Shown piece after piece: positions 1-6,147 of a stretch of DNA of 7,086 nt. Source of the stretch: an uncultured Actinomycetes bacterium. Lineage in GTDB: Bacteria > Actinomycetota > Actinomycetes > Nanopelagicales > Nanopelagicaceae. Under the pieces are notes generated by a model. It saw nothing but the letters and a program-made list of their open reading frames with translations, was not told the origin of the DNA and ran no database searches. Position numbers and translations under genes: made by a program. The stretch covers positions 1 through 7,086 of the forward strand of contig CAIQXR010000004.1 of assembly GCA_903875815.1 (NCBI GenBank). The letters are read 5' to 3'. Numbering within the stretch: position 1 is the first letter of the stretch; each line of letters opens with the position of its first letter.

Positions 1-371
1 GCAGGCGCTGAAACCGATGGAGTAATTTGTGGCGCGGGCGCTGCGGGAGTAATCGGCGCAGAAGGAGTTGCAGGCGCACTTGAAATTGGAGTCGCTGGTG
101 TTGAAATAACTGGCGCAGAATCTTTTGCGGCTGACTTAGGAAGTGGTGGCGTTCCACCTTTAGGTGCATCGGCGAGCGGCGGAAGAGTTGATTTGTTTCC
201 TGCACTGTTGCCAATCGCCGGGGAGTAATCGGCGAAGAAATCCCACCAAGCTTTATCTACGGAAGAAGGATCGACCAAGTAACGGTCATACATCTCTGCA
301 ACTAGCCACTCGTTGGGACCGAATGATCCGCCGAAGTGGTTAGCAGGAGTGTTAGATCCTGTTGCCGACAC
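1..371 (-). CDS. kgd: Multifunctional 2-oxoglutarate dehydrogenase E1/decarboxylase, N-terminal part (runs off the left edge)
   Basis: Reading the minus strand from a GTG at 371 gives 123 open codons to the window edge. Residues about 17-47 (FGPNEWLVAEMYDRYLVDPS, then a WWDFF segment) match the N-terminal helical domain of 2-oxoglutarate dehydrogenase E1, which in family members helps tether E1 to the complex. From about residue 60 a Pro/Ala/Ser/Thr-rich stretch begins, like the flexible linker before the E2-like catalytic domain in the actinobacterial fused enzyme (Kgd/OdhA type). By family knowledge it oxidatively decarboxylates 2-oxoglutarate in the TCA cycle, in the cytoplasm. The GTG start is chosen because GGAG lies 8 nt upstream and the frame meets a TAG stop 14 codons upstream with no other start codon between. 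The catalytic domains lie outside the window, so the fused form rather than plain SucA is inferred from the linker. Confidence 0.86.
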   Translation of the reverse strand, partial: MSATGSNTPANHFGGSFGPNEWLVAEMYDRYLVDPSSVDKAWWDFFADYSPAIGNSAGNKSTLPPLADAPKGGTPPLPKSAAKDSAPVISTPATPISSAPATPSAPITPAAPAPQITPSVSAP

Positions 372-576
372 TGGCTCTGCTCCGATTCTCTGCGGGGCGT
401 TTTCACGCTCCTACTGAATGGCCAAAGTCTATTAGTTATGACTGGGAGGCTCATCCCCGCCCCCTGTGAGAAGGGTGTGACCCATGACCCAAAATGGGGC
501 AGATCGAGCCGAATGCGGGCATGATTCGACCCATACCTTCGCGCCCTGCCCGAGCCCGCGATAGATGGAGCCCCGA
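372..576. promoter_or_regulatory. Divergent intergenic region between kgd and the SDR gene
   Basis: This 205-bp gap separates two divergent genes and must hold the promoter of each, unless transcripts start elsewhere. I see no convincing -35/-10 pair on either strand. An AT-rich patch at about 424-441 (attagttatgactgg region) is the best candidate for a -10 area. A tandem heptamer, TGACCCA twice, lies at 478-491. The only clear translation signals are GGAG 8 nt before the kgd GTG (minus strand) and GGAG at 567-570 before the SDR ATG. A 62-codon plus-strand frame across 336-524 overlaps the kgd start and has no recognisable product. Confidence 0.4.
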
Positions 577-1302
577 ATGAGCACTTCTCGTCTCGCCATA
601 GTCACAGGCGGATCTCGTGGCCTTGGCTATGAAGTTGCAAAGTCCTTGCAGGCACTAGGCGATCGAGTCGTGATCGTCAGTAAAGATCCGGTTCGCGCAG
701 CTGCCACAGCCGCTGAACTCGGATGTGAATTTCGCGCTGTTGATTTCGAAGACCTTGCTGCCACGCGAACTGTGGCGGAAGAAATCCTCGCCACATTTGG
801 AACTCCCGATGTTCTTGTTCTCGCCCATGGCGTAATGAGCGAGAAGATGTCTAAGACACTGCGCACCACCACTGAAGAGTGGCGTCGAGTCATGGCCATC
901 AATTTGGATTCAGTTTTTGTTCTCGTCAATACGCTCGCAGCGCCAATGGCCGAGGAACGCAAAGGTCGCGTCGTCATCTTCACTGCGTGCCTTGGTCGCA
1001 TGTCCGGACCCGGCAATGCTGGCGGCTTAGCTCCGTATCGAATTAGTAAAGCTGGTGTGAATGCACTCGTTCGCAATCTTGCTCATGAAACAAACCATGG
1101 CGCTCGCGGATTCTTAGTTGATGCAATCTGCCCTAATCATTCACGCACGGATATGGGTGGACCCGATGCACCACGTTCTGCCGCTGAAGGCGCAGCATGT
1201 GGCATTTGGTTGGCTAATCGCGAATTCGATGCGAGCAGTGATGACCCCAAGAAGTCCAAGACTGGATTGTTTTGGGAAGATGAAATGATTGTGGAGTGGT
1301 AA
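577..1302 (+). CDS. Short-chain dehydrogenase/reductase (SDR) family oxidoreductase
   Basis: This is a 241-residue classical-size SDR with a Rossmann fold, expected to be a cytoplasmic NAD(P)(H)-dependent oxidoreductase of unknown substrate. Visible motifs are the nucleotide-binding TGGSRGLG at 10-17, D56 (VDFED) for the adenine ring, LAHG at 82-85 in place of NNAG, the structural Asn N109 (MAINLDS), and the active-site YRISK with Y154 and K158. R14 in the glycine motif and S35 rather than an acidic residue at the end of strand 2 suggest NADP(H). The stretch RTDMGGPDAPRSAAEGA is typical of one SDR subgroup. One oddity is that the usual catalytic Ser-Ser pair aligns with T136-A137 (IFTACLG), so the catalytic Ser may be missing. 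ATG 577 is preferred over ATG 565 because GGAG sits 6 nt before it. The gene diverges from kgd and converges on the next gene. Confidence 0.86.
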   Translation: MSTSRLAIVTGGSRGLGYEVAKSLQALGDRVVIVSKDPVRAAATAAELGCEFRAVDFEDLAATRTVAEEILATFGTPDVLVLAHGVMSEKMSKTLRTTTEEWRRVMAINLDSVFVLVNTLAAPMAEERKGRVVIFTACLGRMSGPGNAGGLAPYRISKAGVNALVRNLAHETNHGARGFLVDAICPNHSRTDMGGPDAPRSAAEGAACGIWLANREFDASSDDPKKSKTGLFWEDEMIVEW

Positions 1303-1312
1303 TTAATCGCAC

Positions 1313-1356
1313 TAGTTATTCGCGACCGTTTTTCGGCCTTGAGTAGTTATTCGCGA
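1313..1356. repeat. 13-bp direct repeat pair at the convergent gene ends
   Basis: TAGTTATTCGCGA occurs at 1313-1325 and again at 1344-1356, 31 bp apart. The second copy covers the stop codon of the minus-strand membrane protein gene and continues into a near-palindrome GTTATTCGCGATAAC. Between them a short CCG-TTTTT-CGG arrangement could form only a three-pair stem. No convincing rho-independent terminator is visible between these convergent genes. A small local duplication of the 3' end is the simplest reading. Confidence 0.55.
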
Positions 1357-1718
1357 TAACCAAAAAGCGAAGCCGTGAAGGTTGTTGCTCCTAAGATAAA
1401 TAACGGGATAGCACCAATATAAAAGCTGCCATTGAGCATGAAATATGCAACACCCATTGCAATGCCATTTGCTAGCACGGCAGGTGCTCGGCCATAAGCC
1501 TTGCCTTGGTTAAAACCTCGAGAGGCAACGAAGAGACCAGCCGCTCCGAGAAGAGCAAAGATAATTACTCCCGCATACGCACCAAGGTCATGCACGGTGT
1601 CGGTAATGCCGCGATAAACCATGTACAAAGCAATGGCTACAAGAATTGAAGACTCCAGGCGAAGTAGGCGAACAGCCCATGTGCGAGCTAGGAGGTAGCG
1701 GGAGTCGGAGAGTGGCAT
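1347..1718 (-). CDS. Small four-helix integral membrane protein, function unknown
   Basis: This is a 123-residue protein from ATG 1718. A short basic N-terminus (several Arg) precedes four hydrophobic segments, at about 22-39, 47-64, 80-95 and 98-117, with the conserved-looking loop ASRGFNQGKAYGRAPAVL between the second and third. The protein ends in a short polar tail (FGYRE). The overall pattern resembles small conserved actinobacterial integral membrane proteins of four helices, often annotated only as hypothetical; I cannot assign a function. ATG 1718 has AGGGA about 10 nt upstream. A TTG at 1727, in frame three codons earlier, is possible, but its AGGGA would lie only 1 nt away. The gene converges on the SDR gene, leaving 44 bp between the stops, and diverges from the GGDEF-like gene. 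Confidence 0.75.
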   Translation of the reverse strand: MPLSDSRYLLARTWAVRLLRLESSILVAIALYMVYRGITDTVHDLGAYAGVIIFALLGAAGLFVASRGFNQGKAYGRAPAVLANGIAMGVAYFMLNGSFYIGAIPLFILGATTFTASLFGYRE

Positions 1719-1859
1719 AGGTGTCAAGTCCCTAACGGTAAACAGTTGCCTCGCGGTGAGGTCTCTAATAGTACAAGAAAGCGAAGATCAAACAGAGTTA
1801 AGAAAGATTGCTACGGGAATCACTGTACGAGAGGTGGCGCGTTATTACTCTTCTCGGTT

Positions 1860-2387
1860 ATGGAGAAGAGAGAGTTGCCAACCTTTCGAGTTCCATTTGA
1901 AATTTCGGGAAATAGAGAACTTTTCACTGGATGTATCTCTCCAACCGAATTTCTTTTTACTCTCACGAAGTACGCCATGGATGAGGATAGGAGGAATTGG
2001 CGCAGCAGCGGTGAACGGACTTTCGTGGGAAGTGCTTCTGAAGAGCGGGCAATTATAAGTAACTTGGGGTTGGCGATCATTCGACTACCAAGAAGTGCGT
2101 ACGAAGCCCATATAAAGCAGTTATCCCGGTCAATACATCTGTCGATTAGGCCTCTTGATCTCTTCACTCGAATGAGTGAATGCGGATATTGGATCCTTTA
2201 CCAAGGAGATGAGAGCGGCTGCAAACGAGCCGTTGAGCGTGTCGAAGAAGCTTACCTACCAAACATTGAGAATTCACGGGAGCGCAGTTATTTGCGCAAC
2301 TCTCTAAAGGTGCGGCTAATCATGCGCATGCCTGGCGAGCCCAGAAATCAATGGATCGGACGGATTGATCGCGCTTACTGGATGTAA
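1860..2387 (+). CDS. Probable degenerate GGDEF-fold protein upstream of the tad genes
   Basis: A 175-residue protein without signal peptide or membrane segment. Several pieces fall in GGDEF-domain order. They are a SPTEFLFTLTKYAMDEDRR start (27-45), a hydrophobic strand NLGLAIIRLP (68-77) where the metal-binding DLD would be, RPLDLFTRMSECGYWILYQG (97-116) matching the region around GGDEF, a helix RAVERVEEAYL (123-133), and RIDRAYW (168-174) like the usual ADRALY ending. The signature itself is SECGY and the metal-binding Asp is absent, so diguanylate cyclase activity is not expected; a structural, GTP- or c-di-GMP-related sensing role is inference. The start is uncertain: ATG 1860 has no clear ribosome binding site, and the frame stays open to TTG 1746, adding 38 basic residues. 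The reading frame from GTG 1756 over 1756-1860 also looks protein-like, so an ancestral frameshift is possible. Confidence 0.58.
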   Translation: MEKRELPTFRVPFEISGNRELFTGCISPTEFLFTLTKYAMDEDRRNWRSSGERTFVGSASEERAIISNLGLAIIRLPRSAYEAHIKQLSRSIHLSIRPLDLFTRMSECGYWILYQGDESGCKRAVERVEEAYLPNIENSRERSYLRNSLKVRLIMRMPGEPRNQWIGRIDRAYWM

Positions 2388-2538
2388 TTAAATATCAATT
2401 CAGGAATCAATTTAAACACCGAGCGCAGAGACTTACCCCCTCCGTGGATAGTTGTCTGCAATTTATGCAACGGTGCGCTTTTCTCTCCCCATGGCCATTA
2501 CACGACGCAGCATCATCAATAATTCCGATCGAAAGAAA
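2388..2538. promoter_or_regulatory. AT-rich gap upstream of tadA, possible promoter region
   Basis: After the GGDEF-like stop there is an AT-rich stretch (2388-2418) followed by unremarkable sequence with no clear -35/-10 pair and no hairpin terminator. The tadA frame is open through 2452-2538 (TTG 2452, GTG 2473 and ATG 2491 are in frame), so part of this gap may be coding. None of these starts has a good ribosome binding site. Confidence 0.3.
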
Positions 2539-3780
2539 ATGAACGCTGCCAATTCGATCATTGGAAGAGGTGTTCGCCCAACTGAGAACCGATCAGATGG
2601 AAGTGGAGAGAGTTCCCCCATCGGTAATGTTGAGACTCTCCCAAAGTACGAAGCGCGTGAGTGGTGGAATGAAATCGATGAAAAACGGACTGCGGATCGA
2701 TTAGGTGTTAAGAAAAAGTTGAATCCCGAGGTGCCGCTTCGGGTTCCCAACAAAGAAGAATTGCGAGCCGAAAAAGCTCGAAACGAGGTCGATCATTTCG
2801 GAGCCCTAAGGCAATACATGGATGATGAGAGTGTTGAAGAAATTTGGATCAATAACCCCAAGCGAATATTCATAGCGCGTTCGGGAGTAAGCCAGCTAAC
2901 AAATCTAGTTTTAACCGTCGATGAAGTGAGGTCGCTCATCGAGAAATTGCTGATGTGGGGCGGGCGCAGGCTAGACCTTTCCCATCCGTTTGTTGATTCT
3001 CGATTGCCGGACGGTAGCCGATTGCATGTTGCCATTCCTGAAGTGACTGCCGAGCACTGGGCTATCAATATTCGCAAGCATTTAATGAGAGGAAAAACAC
3101 TGGATGAACTTCGGGATATGAAAGTCTGCAGTGACGAAGTATCACAATTTCTTGCTTCTGCAGTAGGTGCAAATCTCAATATATTAGTAAGCGGATCGAC
3201 CGGGGCAGGTAAAACAACGCTTCTCAACTCACTAGCGAGTGCAATCCCATCGAAAAGTCGATTGATTACCGTTGAAGAAGTCTTTGAGCTTCAGCCCAGA
3301 GTTCCAGATTGTGTTGCGCTTCAAACCAGACCCCCAAACCTTCAAGGTGATGGTGAGATTGCACTAAGAAAATTAATCAAAGAAGCGCTTCGAATGCGCC
3401 CAACACATTTAGTTGTTGGTGAAATTCGAGAAGCCGAATCACTGGATTTGCTTATCGCACTTAATTCGGGTCTTCCAGGCATGGCGACTATTCACGCTAA
3501 TTCTGCCCGCGATGCTGTGGACAAATTACAGACCCTTCCACTATTAGCTGGCGAAAACATTACCCACGCATTTATTGGTCCTATGGTCGCCCAGGCTGTT
3601 GACCTAGTGGTGCACGTGGGAATGGACTCACTTGGCAAGCGCAGGATTCAGGAAGTCACCTTTGTTTCAGGACGAATTGAAGGTGGGCGAGTTGAAGTAG
3701 AGCCACTCTTCATTTATCGAGAAGACAGTGAAAGCTATGAACGAGGATTAGGAGAATTTGAGAGGGTTTTTAAGAAATGA
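2539..3780 (+). CDS. tadA: Tad/Flp pilus assembly ATPase, TadA (CpaF/VirB11-like family)
   Basis: This 413-residue protein is a secretion ATPase of the PilT/VirB11 superfamily, expected as a cytoplasmic hexamer that powers pilin assembly on the TadB/TadC platform. After a polar N-terminus (1-80), an N-terminal domain carries SVEEIWINNP and SHPFVDSRLPDGSRLHVAIP, typical of CpaF. The motor core has Walker A GSTGAGKTT (219-227, K225), TVEEVFELQ where the family has an acidic Asp-box, TRPPNLQGDGEIALRKLIKE, Walker B LVVGEIRE (E295) and a His box MATIHAN (H319). The segment LNSGLPGMATIHAN replaces the common NTGHDGS wording; I recall the same form in other actinobacterial TadA proteins. ATG 2539 was chosen as the first ATG with a purine-rich lead (gaaagaaa), but in-frame TTG 2452 or ATG 2491 are possible. 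The stop overlaps tadB by 4 nt. Confidence 0.94.
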   Translation: MNAANSIIGRGVRPTENRSDGSGESSPIGNVETLPKYEAREWWNEIDEKRTADRLGVKKKLNPEVPLRVPNKEELRAEKARNEVDHFGALRQYMDDESVEEIWINNPKRIFIARSGVSQLTNLVLTVDEVRSLIEKLLMWGGRRLDLSHPFVDSRLPDGSRLHVAIPEVTAEHWAINIRKHLMRGKTLDELRDMKVCSDEVSQFLASAVGANLNILVSGSTGAGKTTLLNSLASAIPSKSRLITVEEVFELQPRVPDCVALQTRPPNLQGDGEIALRKLIKEALRMRPTHLVVGEIREAESLDLLIALNSGLPGMATIHANSARDAVDKLQTLPLLAGENITHAFIGPMVAQAVDLVVHVGMDSLGKRRIQEVTFVSGRIEGGRVEVEPLFIYREDSESYERGLGEFERVFKK

Positions 3781-4487
3781 AATTCAAGCAATGGGTCAAC
3801 TTATTGGGGTCGGCACTCATCTCTTTTATTTTCGCTCTATACCTCACCGGGTCTACGTCTATTGCCACATTCTTTTCGCTACTAGCTAGCACCATTCCTT
3901 CTTTGCTCATTCGCCGGAGGAGAGAGATTGAAATAGCGCAACTGGAATTCCTTTGGCCGGAGCTTCTCGACCATCTCATCTCTGGAATTCAATCAGGTTT
4001 ATCGGTCGCTCAAACAATCGCAGGATTAGCTACGCGCGGACCTGAGAAAACTCGCGTATTTTTTGGAAGCTGTGAAAATGAGCTTCGATCCGGCTCTGAT
4101 GTTCGCGCAGTGCTGCAACTAATCAAGAAGCGGTTTGAGAATCCCACGTGTGATCAAGTGTGCGAAGTTCTCGATTTTTCCCTCTCCTCTGGGAGTCGCC
4201 AAATCTCAACAACGCTTCGAACCCTCAGCGGATACGTTCGGTCAAATTTAGCACTTCGCGAGGAGTTGAAAGCGAAGCAGGAGTGGATCAGAAATTCCGC
4301 AGTCCTAGCCGCGATAGCGCCGTGGCTCCTACTTCTCTTACTCTCCACTCAGGCAAGTACGGTGCGGGCATATTCGGATGGGTCGGGTGTAGCCGTACTT
4401 GCAGTCGGCGCAACATCGACCATATTCGCGTATTTCTGGATGAAGCGGGTCGGAAAAGTTGAGCAGACTCCAAGGATTTTTACCTGA
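3777..4487 (+). CDS. tadB: Tad pilus inner-membrane platform protein, TadB-like (T2SF family)
   Basis: A 236-residue membrane protein of the type II secretion F family. Hydrophobic segments lie at about 8-24 and 28-45, then a cytoplasmic T2SF domain starting around IAQLEFLWPELLDHLISGIQ (53-72) and running through SGLSVAQTI and the FSLSSGSRQISTTLRTLSGY region, followed by two C-terminal membrane segments (roughly 173-190 and 203-222). By family knowledge it forms, with TadC, the inner-membrane platform driven by TadA. Its ATG lies inside the tadA end (ATGA overlap), and its TGA shares one base with the tadC ATG, so the three genes are probably translationally coupled. The length is close to that of short actinobacterial TadB proteins; it lacks the long N-terminal extension seen in some homologues. 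Confidence 0.9.
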   Translation: MKFKQWVNLLGSALISFIFALYLTGSTSIATFFSLLASTIPSLLIRRRREIEIAQLEFLWPELLDHLISGIQSGLSVAQTIAGLATRGPEKTRVFFGSCENELRSGSDVRAVLQLIKKRFENPTCDQVCEVLDFSLSSGSRQISTTLRTLSGYVRSNLALREELKAKQEWIRNSAVLAAIAPWLLLLLLSTQASTVRAYSDGSGVAVLAVGATSTIFAYFWMKRVGKVEQTPRIFT

Positions 4488-5281
4488 TGATTCTGCGATT
4501 CTGGATCCTGATCTTTCTTTCTCCGTTTATTACCTATGCTCTCTACTTAATTTTGGATGAAGGTCGAGACCCGCTGATTGGGTTTCATGATGAATTTCGA
4601 TCTGAGCGCTTTGGTTTGGAAAATGTCGAGGGCAGATCTGGGTGGATAACTTCGGGGAAACTGAAGGGCCTTCGCGAACGGGACCTATCCATCGCACTCG
4701 CATCCGCGGTGGTGGTCGTCCTAGTCGCACTGGGAATTCCGGTGTTCATCGTCGGCGCTCTTGGGGTGTCCGGTGTGACCTATTTTCTTTTTAAGCGCGA
4801 TGAATCAAGTCGCAGCCAAAAGAAAGCGCTTAGATTGCAAGAAGCAGAATTTCCGGCGGTGGTGGAGTTATTGGCAATTCTTATCGCTGCGGGTGAGAGT
4901 CCAAGTACTGCACTTGTGCATATTTCTAACAGGGCAGAGGGTTATATGGGTCAAAGTTTGAAAATGATAGCGAATGCACTTCGCCAAGGGGAGGGCCTGA
5001 TCTCATCTCTTGAGCGGGCTGCGAAAGCTTCCCGTTCCGATAGTTTCAAAAGATTTTGTGATGCCCTCATAGTTGCCGTTGAACGCGGAACGCCACTAGT
5101 CGGCGTTTTGCAGAGCCAAGTTATCGAAGCGCGAAATTCAGAGAGTCATCGAATGATTAAAAATTCAGGTCGAGCAGAAATAGTTTTGATGGTCCCTATC
5201 GTTTTTCTCATACTTCCCATATCAATTCTCTTTGCGCTGTGGCCATCATATGTGACCTTAGGGGCGAGTATTCATGGATAG
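4487..5281 (+). CDS. tadC: Tad pilus inner-membrane platform protein, TadC-like (T2SF family)
   Basis: A 264-residue membrane protein. One N-terminal hydrophobic segment (about 4-23) is followed by a polar loop, then a long hydrophobic stretch (69-102) that could be one or two passes. The T2SF domain contains LQEAEFPAVVELLAILIAAG (117-136), ESPSTAL and a second half with FCDALIVAVERGTPLVGVLQ, and the protein ends with a hydrophobic segment (about 231-255, IVLMVPIVFLILPISILFAL). The second T2SF gene directly after tadB is the standard arrangement, and it should pair with TadB as the inner-membrane platform. The start ATG overlaps the tadB stop by one base (TGATG) with no separate ribosome binding site, indicating translational coupling. 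It is the last gene of the first block; a 232-bp spacer follows. Confidence 0.9.
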   Translation: MILRFWILIFLSPFITYALYLILDEGRDPLIGFHDEFRSERFGLENVEGRSGWITSGKLKGLRERDLSIALASAVVVVLVALGIPVFIVGALGVSGVTYFLFKRDESSRSQKKALRLQEAEFPAVVELLAILIAAGESPSTALVHISNRAEGYMGQSLKMIANALRQGEGLISSLERAAKASRSDSFKRFCDALIVAVERGTPLVGVLQSQVIEARNSESHRMIKNSGRAEIVLMVPIVFLILPISILFALWPSYVTLGASIHG

Positions 5282-5367
5282 AGCGAAGAGGAGTGATGGA
5301 AAGCCAAAGCCTTATTTTCCAAAACTTTTATGTACTTTATGAATATCTCAATGAAGCCCACATGAGG

Positions 5368-5399
5368 ACTGTTCCGATATCCGCACTGTTCTGATATCC
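5368..5399 (+). repeat. Tandem 15-bp direct repeat, candidate operator
   Basis: ACTGTTCCGATATCC at 5368-5382 is followed by ACTGTTCTGATATCC at 5385-5399, a period of 17 bp with one mismatch. Each copy contains the palindrome GATATC or its close equivalent. The pair lies about 115-145 bp upstream of the pilin-like start, so paired binding sites for a regulator are a reasonable inference; the regulator is unknown. Confidence 0.6.
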
Positions 5400-5501
5400 A
5401 CAAGATAATTTTCCCAAACATTTCAGCGGCTAAAAAACGGTAATGATAAGTGCATTAAAAATAGAGAAATTATTCTACGTAATTTTATTAACATCATATC
5501 T

Positions 5502-5510
5502 AAAGGGGAG
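5502..5510 (+). promoter_or_regulatory. Strong ribosome binding site of the pilin-like gene
   Basis: AAAGGGGAG ends 3 nt before ATG 5514. It is by far the best Shine-Dalgarno sequence in the pilus locus, fits a gene needing high expression, and fixes the start at 5514 rather than at the internal ATG 5586. Confidence 0.7.
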
Positions 5511-5513
5511 AAA

Positions 5514-5798
5514 ATGCTAAAAGCTTTGGAAATAAATGAGGATCATTCTGAGAATTCTTCCGGCTACATCCTCTATTGGATTTTGATGGGAAAAATCTAC
5601 TCATTTCTCATCCGTGCCAAAATTTTCGCCCTGGAATTAAAAAGAGATTTGATTGACGATGAGCGCGGAGATGTTCCCGGCTGGGTTCTCGTTGTATTAA
5701 TGACAACGGGCTTGATTACCGCAATTTGGGCGATTGCAGAACCGAGACTTTCGCAACTTCTTCGCTCTTCTCTGGACTCAATGAATAGCGTTCGATGA
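5514..5798 (+). CDS. Flp pilin-like small membrane protein (GDVPGW type, DUF4244-like)
   Basis: This 94-residue protein occupies the Flp pilin position. After a long N-terminal part comes DDERGDVPGWVLVVLMTTGL (48-67), running into a hydrophobic segment to about 75, then a short amphipathic tail (EPRLSQLLRSSLDSM). The RGDVPGWVLV-LMT wording is that of the short actinobacterial pilin-like proteins encoded after tadC. If cut like a class III prepilin, cleavage would follow G52, leaving a mature protein of about 42 residues, the size of Flp. However, position +5 is Trp57, not the Glu of canonical Flp, and the 52-residue leader is unusually long, with its own mildly hydrophobic stretch (18-33). 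Processing is therefore uncertain. The start is supported by AAAGGGGAG; an internal ATG 5586 would give 70 residues. The stop overlaps the next gene by 4 nt. Confidence 0.78.
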   Translation: MLKALEINEDHSENSSGYILYWILMGKIYSFLIRAKIFALELKRDLIDDERGDVPGWVLVVLMTTGLITAIWAIAEPRLSQLLRSSLDSMNSVR

Positions 5799-6145
5799 CT
5801 CAGAGAATCAGAAGTAAGTTGAGTGACTTCTTTAGCGATGAATTAGGGGTTGTTGAAGGCACTTTGGTCATTATTCCGTTGGTCATTCTTTTTTTAAGTA
5901 TCATCCAAATCGCCGATGCAGTGATTCAGCACAATGATCTAGCGAATCAAGTTCAAGGTGACGTATCGCGAGTCGCACTCTATGGTTCCCAAGCGCCATT
6001 CTCCGGAGCGACTCGGCAGGCGCTACCCGGTGGTGGTGCGATCATCATTGGTCATCGAAGCGAACGGATCACCCCAATCTCGCCGTTGTTGCTGGGAAAT
6101 CCCAACATCTCGGCCACTAGCATCGCCGTGGATGAAAATCACTGA
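5795..6145 (+). CDS. TadE-like minor pilin (first copy)
   Basis: A 116-residue protein with a short basic N-terminus, then DELGVVEGTLVIIPLVILFL (15-34) leading a single hydrophobic segment to about 44, then a periplasmic/extracellular domain that ends in a Gly/Ile-rich stretch. This is the TadE layout: a pseudopilin-like N-terminus and one anchored helix. The usual G-xxxx-E signature is disturbed: Glu21 is only three residues after G18, so cleavage by a Tad prepilin peptidase is uncertain. The ATG lies inside the end of the pilin-like gene (ATGA overlap), and the next gene begins 2 nt after its stop, so it belongs to one coupled unit. By family knowledge TadE-like proteins are minor pilins needed for fibre assembly. 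Confidence 0.78.
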   Translation: MTQRIRSKLSDFFSDELGVVEGTLVIIPLVILFLSIIQIADAVIQHNDLANQVQGDVSRVALYGSQAPFSGATRQALPGGGAIIIGHRSERITPISPLLLGNPNISATSIAVDENH

Positions 6146-6147
6146 AA

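Larger units (their letters stand above)
5282..5513 (+). promoter_or_regulatory. AT-rich leader between tadC and the pilin-like gene, probable promoter region
   Basis: This 232-bp spacer is the only real gap in the tad locus. It becomes strongly AT-rich after 5400, as expected of a promoter, and ends in a strong ribosome binding site. TATTCT at 5471-5476 could be a -10 element, but I see no good -35 at the right distance. A tandem 15-bp repeat lies upstream of the AT-rich part. No hairpin with a T-run is visible after tadC, so read-through from tadC is possible too. Confidence 0.5.

Noticed and set aside
336..524. Plus-strand 62-codon open frame before the SDR gene
   Set aside because: It overlaps the kgd start on the other strand, has a low-complexity Ser/Arg/Cys-rich product with no recognisable family, and no ribosome binding site.
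627..1076. Minus-strand 149-codon open frame opposite the SDR gene
   Set aside because: The plus strand has clear SDR motifs across the same bases; the antisense product is Arg/Ser/Thr-rich with no recognisable motif, as expected of a codon-bias shadow.
1303..1346. Bidirectional rho-independent terminator between convergent genes
   Set aside because: The only stem is three pairs around TTTTT (CCG/CGG), too weak to call.
5296..5394. Possible 32-codon gene (MESQSLIFQNFY start) just after tadC
   Set aside because: GAGGAG precedes it by only 2 nt, it has no recognisable motif, and it runs into the tandem 15-bp repeat; too short to support without conservation data.
5368..5399. SOS (LexA) box, because of GTTC/GAAC-like pieces
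   Set aside because: The arrangement is a direct repeat, not the inverted GAAC-N4-GTTC expected of an actinobacterial LexA site.
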